A stretch of DNA of 64,000 bases from Pontederia crassipes. Its lineage: Eukaryota; Streptophyta; Magnoliopsida; Commelinales; Pontederiaceae. Shown piece by piece: positions 11,040-23,353 of the stretch. Below the pieces are notes generated by a model. It had not been told where the DNA came from, did not search any database, and saw only the letters and a program-made list of their open reading frames with translations. The first letter of the stretch is position 1; every line of letters starts with the position of its first letter. Made by a program: the position numbers and the translations under genes. The stretch covers positions 39,573,171-39,637,170 of the forward strand of contig CM060194.1 in assembly GCA_030549335.1 (NCBI GenBank). Direction: 5' to 3'.

Positions 11040-13803
11040 TCATCAACTATTGAGAATGGGCTCGAACCTTTGCTTTCAGAATTTTCAGATATATTTGCAG
11101 AGGCAGAAGGACTTCCACCACAACGATCATACAATCATTGAATCTCTCTTTTACCAAGCTCATCTTCGACTAATATTCGACCATATCTCTATCCTCATTT
11201 TCAAAAAATTGAAATTGAAAAAATAGTTCAAGAAATGCTTGAAGAAGGAATAATTCGATCGAGTACTAGTCCTTATTTTTCTCCAGTGTTATTAGTAAAA
11301 AAAGAAACATGGTTCTTGATGTATGTGTGTGGATTACAGAGCTCTTAATAAAGTCATTATCAAGGACAAATACCATATTCCAATGGTTGATGAATTGCTT
11401 GGTGAACTTAGGGGTGCAAAATTATACACTAAGCTCGACTTATATTCGGGGTATAATCAAATTCGAAAACATGAAGCTGATGTGCAAAAAGTTATTTTTC
11501 AAACCCATGATGGTCATTATGAGTTTTTTGTCACGCCCTTCGGGTTAACTAATGATACATCCACTTTTCAAAACTTGATGAACAACATCTTTCGACCACA
11601 CTTATGAAAATTTGTGCTAATATTGTTTGATGATATCATCATTTATAATTCATCCTTGCAAGAACATCTATCTTATTTGAAGATAATTTTTACTATACTT
11701 CATGAGCATGAACTATTTGTTAAGAAATCTAAATGCAGTTTTGATCAACCGCAAGTGGAGTACCTTGATCATGTTGTCTCTTATGAGAGAGTTTCAGTGG
11801 ATGAATTTAAAATTCAAGTAATGCTTAAGCGACTCATTCCTCATACAATTAAATCGCTTAGAGACTTCTTGGGCTTTATAGGGTACTACCACAAGTTTGT
11901 GAAGGATTATGGTAAGATAAATGCACAAGTGACATCCTTGCTGAAGAAGGATTTTTTTAAGTAGAATTTTAATGCAAAAAGGTCTTTTGATCACATTAAG
12001 CTTGCTATGTCCACAACTCCAGTCTTAGCTTTGTCAAATTTTGATAAATTATTCATCATTGAATTTGATGCTTCAGAAATCAAGATTGGATCTATGTTGA
12101 TGCAAGAAGGTCGACTAATTGCATATACTAGCAAGGTTCTAAAAAAAATAGATCTCAGTTGGTCTGTGTATGATAAAGAGATGCTTGTCATTATTCATGT
12201 TGTTACTAAATGAAGACTTTACTTGATTGGTCATCGATTTCAAATTCGTACAAATCATAAGAGTTTAAAACATATATTGGAGCAAAGAATCACTTTCATG
12301 CAATAATAGAAGTGAGTTTCTAAATTATTGGAATATGATTATGAGATTACTTATAAAAGAAGAATTGAAAATCTTGTGGCCGATGCTCTTTCTCATCTTC
12401 CTGAGCATGAAAGTTTATCTGCTATATATATTTTGTCCACTGCTGATTTTATTCGTCAAGAATGTCAAGAAGATGTTGCTATCAAAACATTAATTCAAAT
12501 ATTACAAAATGAACCTCTTTCAGCTTCACTATATTCTTGACACTCCAAAAATATTCTCTATAAAGGTAGAATTGTTTTAGTGCCAAACTCGGCTCATAAG
12601 CTAACTTTATTAAATGAATTTCATGGTCCCTAACGACTAAACATTCTAGTGTACTTTGCACGTATAAGAATGTTTCTTGAGAATTCTATTGAATAGGCAT
12701 GGAAAATGACATTATGAAATTTATTGTTGAATATGATGTTTGTAAGGGGAAATAAGTGCAAGTCTAGGATTGTTGCAACTGCTTCCAATTCATACTGAAG
12801 CATGGGTAGATATGTCTATGGATTTCATTGAGGGTTTATCCTCTTCACATGGAAGAACTATAATATTTGTGGTGGTGGATCGTCTTACTAAGTATGTCCA
12901 TTTTTGTGCCATGTCTCATCCATATACGACGGCTACTGTTGCTAATGTTTTCGTTGAAAATGTTGCCAAATTTCATAGGATGCCACGATCAATCGTGAGT
13001 GATAGAAAAAGTTTTTACTAGCCAATTTTGGAAGGAACTTTTTTATTTACAATAAACCCAATTAACGAAGATCATAGCTTATCATCCTCAAACAGATGAA
13101 TAAACTTAAGTCATCAATAGAAGTTTGAAATCTTATCTTTGTTGTTTCTCAAGTGATAAGCCTAAAAATTAGAATAAGTGACTTCCTTGGGCAAAGTAGT
13201 GGTACAACACAACTTTTTACTCTTCTAAAAAACTTACTCCTTTTGAAGCTATGTATGAATATCCTCCTCCTGCTATTGCTCAATATGCAATAGGTGCTAC
13301 TATTATTAATGCTGTGAATATTGAATTACATGATCGAGATCAAATACTAAAGTTATTGAAGGATAATCTTACTAGTGCTCAATCTTGAATGAAACAACAA
13401 GCTGACAAAAAATGAATTGAGAGTGAATTTCAAATTTGAGACTTAGTTTATTTACATTTGTAGCCATATAAATAACTTTCTATTATTGTTCGAAGTTCAA
13501 TGAAATTATCACCTCAATTTTATAGTCCTTATAAAATTTTGGAGCAAATTGGGCTAGTAGCTTATCATCTTGATCTATCTTCAACATCTCGTATTCATCT
13601 AGTGTTTTATGTCTCTTGCCTTAAGAAGAAGTTTGGGGATAATGTTTCTATGCAACATCACCTTCCTGAATTGGATTCGGATGACAATGTTCATGCAATA
13701 TGGTTTTGAAGAGTAAGTGTCATTTTATTCAACAGAAGAATGATGTTGTTACTAAATGGTTGATCAAATGGATGAATTCACCAATTAAAGATGCTACTTT
13801 TTA
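11040..13803 (+). pseudogene. Gypsy pol: RT, RNase H, integrase (disrupted)
   Basis: The N-terminal RT segment (LLSEFSDIFAEAEGLPP, about 11078) leads through [10 protein letters not shown] to [19 protein letters not shown] (11326) and [12 protein letters not shown]. The catalytic aspartate pair is FDDIIIYN (about 11625). RNase H follows with FDASEIKIGSML and YDKEMLVI (12060-12190), then integrase from about 12770 with DFIEGLSSSHGRTIIFVVVDRLTKY, and a C-terminal SPYKILEQIG segment near 13520. There are stops at about 11605, 11962, 12211, 12538 and others, plus several frameshifts, so it is non-functional. It ends within the chromodomain-like tail and has no following LTR. Confidence 0.85.
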
Positions 13804-13805
13804 AT

Positions 13806-14542
13806 CATATATGATAATACAATATTCTTTCGTTAATTACTTAAAGAAACTAGGAGCCTATCATTATTTACCCCACCCCTAATATAAGAATCCACTAAAC
13901 CACGACCAATTTTCGTATTGTGCAATAGAAAGTTCAAATCGAGCACGAAAATGATCTGACCCATAGTCAAAACCAAAGCTTTATGTGACAGTTGACACCC
14001 CTGAACCAATCCTAGGGCTTCCTCATCAATCAAACGTCCGGCAATGAGTTTGGGGATTCGAAAGGATCGAGATCTCGCCGAGAGGAATGATAGAGAAAGG
14101 GGGGCAGAATACAAGTGCACTCGAGTAAAGTTTATTCTCTACTCGTTGTCCTCGCTGAGTTTGCGATTGGCAAGCATTTTGATGGAGAGCGATGACGGGA
14201 GGAGGAGGATGGTGCCATCGGACGCTATTTGTAAGCACTCGCGCCGACCCTGAGATCACCATAAGGATAAGTGAGATTTACCACGAACGGCTCGATTTAG
14301 GTGCATCATCTAGGTTGTGTGCCAGAATCGCCAAATGACAAATACGGCAGGATGAATGGATAGAGTTGCCATTTTATTTTTATATATTTTTTATTTAATT
14401 AAGACATGGAGGGGAGGGAGAAGTCCATGACTTTGGGGTGCCAGCAATTTGCAAGCATTGCTAATTAATTATGGTTGGAACATTTGAGATCTCATAATTG
14501 TTTTACTTAGATATTTAATTATAGAATATTGCATGTAATACT
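13806..14542. other. Orphan unique-looking DNA between the gypsy and CACTA elements
   Basis: From about 14030 to 14270 it is richer in GC and CpG than its surroundings, like a promoter or first exon, but neither strand gives a protein I recognise. On the minus strand the segment around 14120 to 13830 stays open for 95 codons. The last 120 bases before the CACTA end are AT-rich. Confidence 0.35.
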
Positions 14543-14555
14543 CACTACAAGAAAA
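14543..14555 (+). repeat. CACTA left terminal inverted repeat
   Basis: CACTACAAGAAAA, preceded by the target duplication ACT. It pairs with 23354-23366. Confidence 0.95.
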
Positions 14556-14562
14556 AGCCTGA

Positions 14563-15090
14563 TTTCCGACGGTTTGTTTTCGATGTGCCGAAATTCGTCT
14601 GAAATACCGATGACTTTTTCGGCGGATCGAACAAACCGTCGAAGTTTTTGTCGGGTAATTTTCGACGATTCCGGCCGTCTAAATCTTCGACGGTTCAGAA
14701 TTCGTCAAAACTTTCCATCGAAAGTTTTGATGATCGTAACCATCGATGATTTTTTCAACGGTCTATACCGTCGAAAGTTTCGACAGTTCACCTATCTGTC
14801 GAAACTTTAAGCAGTCAAAGCCATCAAAATATTTTAAAGTTGGACTATATTATTATTTTAATTTTTGACAGTTCAAACCGTCGAAAGTTGTGACGTTTCA
14901 TGGAACCGTCGATATTTCGGCGGACAAACCCATCGGAATATTAACTGATTTTTATTAATTAAAATATTTTACATTAATTATTTTTTATGGTTTTGGAGAA
15001 CCGTCAAAAATTTTGACGGTTTTGAAGAACCGTCGAAAGTTTCAACGGTTTTGTATAACCGTCGAAAGTTTCGACGGTTTGACTAGCGGG
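14563..15090. repeat. CACTA 5' subterminal repeat array
   Basis: More than a dozen copies of an octamer-like CGACGGTT or AACCGTCG core occur in both orientations, often as TTTCGACGGTT followed closely by its inverse. In En/Spm such subterminal motifs bind the element-encoded TNPA protein; here the motif differs but position and density match. They stop shortly before the TATA box. Confidence 0.85.
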
Positions 15091-15165
15091 TTTGACCATC
15101 TTAATTCGAATTAATATTATATTATATTTACCTTAGTTTCGACTGTTATGACTGTCGGAAACTGG

Positions 15166-15176
15166 CTATATAAATA
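15166..15176 (+). promoter_or_regulatory. TATA box of the CACTA transposase promoter
   Basis: CTATATAAATA lies just inside the subterminal array and is followed by a pyrimidine-rich, GC-rich leader, as expected for a transcription start about 30 bases downstream that reads through towards the transposase at 16703. Confidence 0.6.
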
Positions 15177-15477
15177 CCCGACCCCACTGTCACTTTCTCT
15201 GTTTCGATCCCGGTCGTCCTCTCTTCTACCGTCGAAAGCTCGCGCGCATTCTGTCCGGCGGCGCCCTCCGGTACCTGCATTGCCGAAGCCTCGCCGCCTG
15301 AAGCCCTCTTTAGTCGCTCGAAGCTCTCGTTCGTCGGCCGAAGCTCTCGTCCGCCGCCTGAGGTTGTCGTCCGCCGCTAGGTCTCCGCCGCGATTGCAAC
15401 CTCTGGCCCAGATACGCTCCGATCCCCGTCGGCTGAAGCTCTCTTCGCCCTCCCATGCCAGATCCGTCGCCCTCCGC

Positions 15478-15765
15478 GCGCGGCGGCCAGATCAGGCCGC
15501 CCTCCGCGCACGGCGGCCAGATCAGGCCGCCCTCCGCGCATGGCGGCCAGATCCGGCCGCCCTCCACGTGCAGCGGCCAGACCCGTCCGCCCTCCGCGCG
15601 CGGCGGCCAGACCCGGCCGCCCTCCGCGCGCGGCGGTCAGACCCGGCCGCCCTCCGCACGGCAGCCAGATCCGGCCGCCCTCCGCGCGCGGCGGGCAGTT
15701 GCGACGGCCAGATCCGGCCGCCCTCCGTGCAGCGGCCGGATCTGGCCGCCCTCCGCACTGTCAAT
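15478..15765. repeat. GC-rich 30-bp minisatellite in the CACTA leader
   Basis: About nine to ten units of the form CGGCGGCCAGATCMGGCCGC followed by CCTCCGCGCA occur head to tail; early units are exactly 30 bp and later ones vary by indels. Because 30 is a multiple of three, all frames stay open and spurious Pro/Arg-rich ORFs appear on both strands. The block is dense in CpG, unlike the rest of the element. Confidence 0.9.
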
Positions 15766-15779
15766 TAAATGTGTGAACC

Positions 15780-16702
15780 ATCCTCCTTATGATATGTGAA
15801 CAAATTAAATTGAAGTTGATTAATGACGAAATCTCATAGTTCTAATTTAATGACTCAGATGATATGATTGCATGCAGTTGGATCCACTCCCTAATATTCC
15901 TTGTAATTTGTGTGGTTTTCATAAAGCATTAGAACTTTTTTAGAGAGTACCTCAGCATCTAAAAGATGTGCATAAAATTACTTTTGCATTTTTCATATCA
16001 TGTAATAATTTACAACTGAACATATCTAAGAGATAATTTTATGTCGTGAAAAAATACGTAGAAAGACACTTATCAAACCGTAGTATCTTACAATTTTTTT
16101 AAACTCACAAGTTGAAGGATGTACTACTGAATAAGGTCTTTATTATCACTTATTAAGTTAAATCAAGATATACACAACAAAAAAGAAATTTATGAAACGC
16201 TTCAAAGTTCACATATCTTGAAAATTTGAGTTGCATACATGGCTCACATTTCATGTGTAGTGCCTAAAGAATATTGTTATTTTATATGCTGCAAAATCAG
16301 AGAGATTTGTTCACAGATATATCCATTACTTCAACTATTGTTTTGTTCATATCTAATTTAAAGTAAATAAAAATTCTTGTGTTACAGACTATTATGTTAT
16401 GCTTGTATTTGATCCATTCTTGTATTTGTTATGCTTTGCTTGTGTTGTTGCTACGATAAATTGTCGCGGGATGTAAAAGATTGTCGCTCATGTTGTAAAA
16501 AGTATTTCAGCTCGCTATACATGCATGACTGTAGTTTGTTGCTGTCACTGTAAACTACGTAAATCCTGATTAGTTGTAATTAGTTGTAATCAGTGTTTTC
16601 TTTAAATGACAAAATATGTGAACCGTTGGATTGATTTACAATTTTTTACCGATTTTATTACACATTTTATAATTACTATAACTTGCAAATAATGCAGACA
16701 TT
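15780..16702. other. CACTA leader between minisatellite and transposase
   Basis: AT-rich DNA with no coding pattern. It probably contains an intron or 5' UTR of the transposase transcript; TAACTTGCAAATAATGCAG just before 16703 is a plausible splice acceptor. Confidence 0.4.
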
Positions 16703-19700
16703 ATGTCATACTTGAACGATCGTCGATGGATGTACAATAGAAATAATTTTGGTCGTAGAGGCTTGACACAAGAATTCATAGATGGTGTTGACTATTATGT
16801 TAGTGTGGTTTGTCAATCTTTCCAATATCAGCAGGAGGGAACAATTATGTGTCCTTGTTTGAAATGTGCTAGCACAAAGTTACAGACGCTAGAGACTTTT
16901 AAGGTTCACTTATATAGAAAGGGTTTCAAACCCAATTATTGGCAATGGGATAATTTAGGTGAAGGAGCGTCTTTGACAAGCGTCCCAAATTCAGGTCTTC
17001 ATTTTGTCGATCCTGAACCAACATTTACTTCGCAATATGAGTATGGTAATATTAGATTTGAGCAGAATGAAGAGGCATCAAATCCAGAAGCAAGAGATTT
17101 TTATGACTTACTAAACGCATCGAGCCAACCCTTATGGCCCGGGTGTGAAAGTCATTCGGAACTATCACTTGCTGTTAGATTGTTGAATCTGAAAGTCGAC
17201 CACAATATTTCACAAGCATGTTTTGATGCATTTCTAGATATTTTAAAAGATGTCACACCAACTGGGGCTCACATTCCTGAAAATTTTTATAGGACAAAAA
17301 GATTGGTTAGTAAACTTGGTCATGGCTCAACTAATAGATTATTGTCGTCATGGTTGTATGTTATATTACGACGACAACATCAATTTGAATGACTACAAAT
17401 TTTGTGGGGCCGAACGATATAGAGTGACTAACAAGACTCAAGTGGCTATCAAAAGAATGCATTAGTTGCCTCTTATTCCAATGCTTAAAAGACTATACTC
17501 GTCTATAGGGTCAGCGTCGCAAATGAAGTGGCATGCACAACATAATACTTCGGAAGGTGTCATGCTTCACCCATCGAATGGTGAAGCGTGGAAACATTTT
17601 GATCGTAAGGATCCTAATTTTGCTAGGGACAAAAGGAACATAAGGCTCGGATTATACGCGGATGGTTTTGCACCATATGGTCAGACTTCAGTTTCTTATT
17701 CATGTTGGCTGGTCATAATAACACCTTATAATTTGTCACTTGGAATTTGTATGTCCGCACCTTATATGTTTTTGACATGCATTATTCCTGGTCCTCACAG
17801 TCCTAAACAGAGGATAGACGTGTATTTACAGTCTCTAATAGACGAGCTAAAAGAACTGTGGGATGGTGTCGTCGCTTATGATGTGTCGACCAAATAAAAT
17901 TTCACTTTGAAAGCTACCTTATTGTGGACCATTAATGACGTTCCTGCCTACAGGATGTTGTCTAGTTGAATTACCGCAGGGAAATTAGCTTGCCCATGTT
18001 GCATGGAACACTCAGATGCGTTCACTTTGAGAAATGGGGGTAAAAATAGTTGGTTCGATTGCCATAGACGGTTTCTTATAGCTGATCATCCGTACATAAA
18101 TAATCGAAATGCATTTCGACGGAATAGGGTTGTAGAAGACATGGCTCCAGTCAGGCGCTTAGGAGCTCAATTACGTCGCATTGTCAATGCTTTATGCAGA
18201 ATTGTCGACGATCCAGATGTCACATACAATGAGTATGGTGTTTGTCATAACTGGACCAAATGAAGTATTATTCTGGGATTTACCTTATTGGTCTGATTGT
18301 TTGATACGTCATAATTTGGACGTCATGCACATTGAGAGAAATGTGTTTAAAAATATATTCAACATCGTAATGGACATTAAGGGCAAAACAAATGACAACC
18401 TAAAGGCGAGAGTAGATTTGAAGGAGTACTGTCAAAGGCCAGAGTTGCACTTAGTGACTTTACCTAACGTTAGATTATCTAAACCAAAGGCAAGTTATGT
18501 TCTCACTAAGGAGCAGAAGACTCAAGTTTGTCGCTGGATCCAAGAGCTGAAAATGCCGGATGGTTATGCATCAAATCTGACCCGATGTGGACATAAATAA
18601 CTTGCGTTTGTTTGGCATGAAAAGTCACGACTGCCACATATTCATGGAAACTTTGCTTCCTACTGCTTTTTCTTCACTCCCAGACAAGATTTGGAAGTCG
18701 ATGATGGAGTTGAGTCAATTCTTCAAAGAATTGTGTTCTACAACATTAACGATGGAAAATATCATCCAATTGGAACGTAATATTCCGATAATATTATGTA
18801 AGTTTGAACGAATATTTCCACCGAGATTCTTTGATTCCATGGAGCACTTATCTATTCATCTGTCATATGAGGCAAGGGTAGGTGGACCAGTACAATATAT
18901 GTGGATGTATCCTTTTAAAAGAAATCTTAATCGAATTAAAAGGATGATTAAGAACAAAGCACGTGTCAAAGGATCCATATGTGAAGCGTATATGATTCAG
19001 GAGATTTCGTACTTCTGTTCTTACTACTTCGAGTCCCATGTTAAGTGTGCGAGGATCAGAGTCCATTGAAATGATGAAGTTCCAGAAGAACAGTCTGATG
19101 TGGCATCTTTGTCGATCTTCAATCAGTTAGAATAATATTTTGGGAAGCCAAGGAGTAGATGGCTCGGTGATGCAGAATTCAAGTCTGCCACGAATCATGT
19201 ATTCTAAACACGCAGGAGGTGCAAGGCTACATTAAGTAAGTTTAATATCCATGTGTTCTTTACTTTAACATCTTCCCAAACAATATTTTGATTTAGCCAT
19301 CACTTTGTATGTAGTGCTTTCTTGCAATACTACAATGTCCCTGAAGAACTTGTACAAGATAGAATCGAGAATGACTTCGCACCGGGGTTTAAGGAACAGG
19401 TAACTCTTACGATATTAAAAATAATTTGACGTCTTCATCTTCTACTCTTCTCATTCATTTTCATATTAGGTTCTCAGTACCGGTACGACGTCTGGTCTCC
19501 AAAATTTGGCATGGGAACCGGCTCGAGAGGTGAAAAGTTGGTCGGTGTATTTTGTGAATGGTTGTAAGTTTCACACTGAAACTTGGTCGATCGGGAAGAA
19601 AACCGTGAACAGTGGAGTATGTGTCGTAGGATCCACGGATGGAGAAAATGAGCGTGACTACTACGGTATTCTCAAAGACATTATTTAGCTGCAATACACT

Positions 19701-20186
19701 GGAGGTAATAAAGTCACTTTATTTGAGTGTAATTGGTTTGATGCAAAGGAAAGAAGAGGGATGCGAGTTCACAAAGATTTTAAAATAGTTAAAATACGTC
19801 ACAATAGGTGTTATGATCGTTTTGATCCTTTCATTATTCCGTCTTCTACAAGACAAGTATATTATGTGCCATATCCAGAGAAGACCAATGACAAAGCACA
19901 ATGGTGTGTTGTAATAAAGACGAAGGCAAGAAGCAGGATAGAAGTTGATGGTGCATTGCAATGTGCATATCAAGATGATTCGCATACTTCTGTGGCCCCT
20001 ATTGTAGACACCGAATTAGTCGACGATCTACGGGATTCAGAACACGTATTTGAAGACTTCGATAACGCCGACATACAAAATGATGAAAATGGCTCGGACG
20101 AAGATGAATTTGAAACTACGTCAACTTCAGATGATGATGATGATGATGATGGGTACCAATCATGTGGTAACTCAGATGATGAGTAA
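16703..20186 (+). pseudogene. TNP2-like CACTA transposase (disrupted)
   Basis: Domains appear in the usual order. A Transpos_assoc-type N-terminus has RRWMYNR, EFIDGVDYY and the zinc-binding CPCLKC. The Transposase_21 region follows, with HPSNGEAWKHFD, RLGLYADGFAPYG, SPKQRIDVYLQSLIDELKELW and HNLDVMHIERNVFKNIF. Next is a DUF4218-like block (18600-19060, with GGPVQYMWMYPFKR), then a DUF4216-like block (19520-19960, with VNSGVCVVGSTD and ECNWFDAKERRG) and an acidic tail. Frameshifts lie near 17340-17390 and 18255; in-frame stops lie at about 17463, 17895, 17966, 19068 and 19686. Short introns probably lie between 19230 and 19470. Family role: cleaves and rejoins the transposon ends together with a TNPA-type DNA-binding protein. 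It cannot make full-length protein. Confidence 0.9.
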
Positions 20187-20669
20187 TGTTATTATTACTT
20201 AATGTCACGGTCCTGTTGTATTTTTATCTTACGACTATGGGGATCTTGTATTAAGACTGTTGTCATCTTATGGATTGTTCGTTTATGATTCATTTTCATG
20301 TTGTATCATAATTGTTTATTCAAATTATCATCTCACAATAGTTTGTTTGATGCGTTAGCGATGCATGTGGACAAACAATCGGATCGACGGATGCTTGACG
20401 AGGACGATGCATTCTCATATTCGCTATCATCTCGTGTGTGTTTGAAATAATAATCAAAAGAATTTTACACATAAGCTTATTCGAATTAATTTGTTTATTT
20501 TTTATAAGCGCCTCCGGATATTAAGAATTGGTTCTCGAGTTATACGTACAATTTCGTTCCTAAAGATGTGACACAAGATGTAGCCGAACATAGTCAGGTC
20601 GAGACGTTGTGACATTTGAATTTTTTATCAATTGTGAATTTGACTTGGATTAAATTTTGTATCACGCAG

Positions 20670-22330
20670 ATGTTTCGTTTTGGTAAAAGTAAAAATAAAG
20701 GAAAGGAGTCGGTCGTCCCTAGAGCTCGATCTACTCCGTCGGCTCCTAGATCAGCTACGGGCATTCGTATAATAGAACGTTCTTCTCCTCCGCCGGCTCC
20801 TTCCTCTCACGCTGATATTGCGGACTTGGAATCACAATTGCCAGAAGAACCCGTCAGAGCTCGTTGTTCCGTGGAAGACTTAGACCAGGCTTCGTCAAAT
20901 CGTGTTTGCAAAGCATACTTGCAGCCAGCTGGAAATTTAGGGTAAGTGTTATTTTATGTGTTTACAAATCCTTATTCATTTTGTGATTCAGCCATGACAT
21001 TTTATAATTTTGTATCCTTCCAAGTTTGTACCGTCGAAACCCGCGGCTGCAGCAATTACTAAAGTGTTGCGACATAGGTATACTAAAGCGTGGCTTACAT
21101 GTAGCGAAGTTCCTTATGCCACGAGACATATGCTATTTAATGAATTTCAGACATCCTTAGAAGCCAACATGGTCATTAAAATTTATCTTCATAATACTTT
21201 AATTATTTTTATACACATGCAGACTGATGTGTGGTGGGAGCCCGAGAATATGGAACAAATGTGGAAGGCTTTTAATTATCGGTGCTCGAAGAGATTGTCC
21301 GCGATGCTTTCAAAAGCTCGAGCTGCTGGAGAACTACCCAATTGGATCCCCGAGGCCATTTGGATCGATTTGCTACGAAAGTGGTCTACCGAGGAGTACA
21401 AAGTGAAATGCGAAAAAGCAAAAACCAATCGAGAGTCCGACCAGGGAGCATGCTTGCATTCGGGCGGATGTGTATCCACGAGCACGATTGCTAAGAAAAT
21501 GATAAGGTGTTTCAATATAGTGTCGACAAAATATTATACTTTATTCCACAAAATATTATCCTATTGCAGGAGAAAGAGACGAGTAGACCACCTACTCAGG
21601 ACGAAATATTTCTCCGAACTCATCAGAAGAAAACAAAGAATGGGTTTCGAGTTATGTCCGGGAGACATATGTATGTAAATTTATGTGCCATTATTTTTTC
21701 TAAATTGCAAGTTAATAGTTAATTATTAAAACTTTGAAGTCGATCACCTACTCGTCGTTTATGGTTAATTATTTTTGCCGGTTCTTTGTTTTTTTATATT
21801 TCAGGAGTCTTATAAAACAAAAGAAGTTGATCACATTACGCAAGCCACGCAGGAGGGGACCACACCGTTGACCCCAAGACAACTTTGGACGGACCACGTC
21901 GGCGTGAAGAAGGGTCGCATTTACAGCCTCGGATCTTCTATGAGTACAACAGATATTGGATATGGTCGTAAATCTACTTCAGGTTCATCTTTTTTTGGTC
22001 AACGTATGTAAGAAATTGTGGATCAGACGAGGCATTCGATTAGGGAAGAGCTCAGAAAGGAGTTCGAAGAACGTGAACATCGTAACAAGACTTAAATGAA
22101 TCGGATCTTCTGTGAGTACAACAGATATTGGATATGGTCGTAAATCTACTTGATATTCATCTTTTTCTGGTCAAGGTATGCAAGAAATTATGGATCAGAT
22201 GAGGCATTCGATTAGGGAAGAGCTCAGAAAGGAGTTCAAAGAACGTGAACGTCGTAACAAGACTGAAATGAAGAAAATGATGCATGCCATCATGCGTGGC
22301 AAATTTAACGTCTACGCCGCCGAGGTAGAT
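20670..22330 (+). pseudogene. Transposase_24-type (TNPA-like) second CACTA gene (disrupted)
   Basis: Exon 1 begins MFRFGKSKNKGKESVV and is Ser/Pro-rich, ending at a good donor (AGG/GTAAGTG, 20941/20942). Exon 2 starts at about 21025 and has the family's tryptophan-rich block: DVWWEPENMEQMW, RAAGELPNWIPEAIWIDLL, ACLHSGGCVS. Two further exon-like pieces with ETSRPPTQDEIFLRTHQ and TPLTPRQLWTDHVG follow, each preceded by TTGCAG or TTTCAG. The C-terminal end is broken by a 172-bp tandem duplication and a stop at 22009. Family knowledge: the second CACTA protein binds the subterminal repeats. The exon structure is inferred by eye. Confidence 0.75.
21930..22273 (+). repeat. 172-bp tandem duplication in the second CACTA gene
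   Basis: Copies at 21930-22101 and 22102-22273 share long identical stretches such as ACAACAGATATTGGATATGG and GGCATTCGATTAGGGAAGAG. The period of 172 is not a multiple of three, so the second copy is out of frame. By eye the copies differ at about ten positions, so the duplication is not brand new. Confidence 0.9.
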
Positions 22331-22772
22331 TCATTATACTTAATTTTTTTTTGAACTTGCTTTAATCTGTAGTCTAATATATTTGCTATAATTTTACTCA
22401 TTAGATTCATATGCACTTTGACATCAACATGACCTAGAGAAATAAGGGTATATGGGTACTAACTTTCTCAATTCTCTATTTCTTGTGCAGTGATGTTCGA
22501 ATTGTTTTGCGATCAAGACTTCAGAACTTCAGCTCTTCATCTTTTCATCGTGACCAAGACTTCAATTTGTTTGCTTTAATATGTGTTTGGAATGGTGTTT
22601 GAATTATGTGATGTGTAATCTGTGATGGTTATTATCTGTTGAATTATGTGATGTTGTGTTATCTGTGATGGTTATTATTTGTTGAATTATGTGATGGTTG
22701 GAATGTTGAATTATGTTGTATTATCTGTTCGGATATTAAATTTCAGCATTTTTTTAATTTTTTTTATTTCTG

Positions 22773-23345
22773 ACGGTTCTAACCGTCAGAAATAGCTGAA
22801 AATTGATTATTGACAACGAATTTTTTCGATACTTATCGACGGTTCTAACCGTCCGTACAATATTATCAACGGTCTTAGCCATCGAAAATCACCTGTGGAG
22901 TCGACGGGTGAAACTGTCGATATGAGTTTGTCGACGATTTAAGCCGTCGATACTATCGACGGTTAAAGCCGCCGATAAATATCGACGGCACGAACTGTCG
23001 ATAGTATCGATGGTTCAAGCCGCACGAATCGTCGATAATATCGACGGTTCAAGCCCCCGATAAATATCGACGGCACGAACCGTCGATAATATCAACAGTT
23101 TAAACCGTCGATATATATCGGCGGTCATAACCTCGATAGTATCGACGGTTCGTGCCGTCGATACTCAGCGTTCGACGGCCGTGCCCGCCAGCTAGACCGT
23201 CTGTAATATCGACGGTTCAGAAATAACCGTCGCAAATAGTTTGCGATGCCTAGTTTTTGCACGGACACTATCCGTCGAAAGAACCGTCGAAAAACGTTAT
23301 TTCCGACGGCTCTGGCCATTTTACAAACGGTTCGGGCCGTCTGTA
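22773..23345. repeat. CACTA 3' subterminal repeat array
   Basis: A dense run of about twenty or more CGACGGTT/AACCGTCG motifs in both orientations, many joined as ATCGACGGTT...AACCGTCGAT palindromes. It is denser than the left array. It gives spurious Arg-rich frames on the minus strand. Confidence 0.85.
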
Positions 23346-23353
23346 ACAAGAAA

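Larger units (their letters stand above)
6485..13805 (+). mobile_element. Degenerate Ty3/gypsy retrotransposon, chromovirus-like
   Basis: Gag (6708-7079 and 10386-10860), reverse transcriptase, RNase H and integrase (11040-13803) lie in the order expected of a plus-strand Ty3/gypsy element, but every domain carries stops or frameshifts. The stretch 6270-6480, with a TATA-like site and CCCTATAAACAGGGACT, could be the end of its 5' LTR. The 3' side stops abruptly at about 13803 and I could not pair two LTRs. The final pol tail (LIKWMNSPIKDATF) resembles the degenerate chromodomain end of chromoviruses. The element is older than the solo LTR that splits its gag. Confidence 0.8.

Noticed and set aside
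15148..15799. Long overlapping Arg/Pro-rich ORFs on both strands
   Set aside because: They are products of the 30-bp GC-rich minisatellite, whose period keeps all frames open; no start context or domain supports a protein.
23125..23349. Arg-rich minus-strand ORF
   Set aside because: It is built from the CGACGGTT subterminal repeats of the CACTA element.
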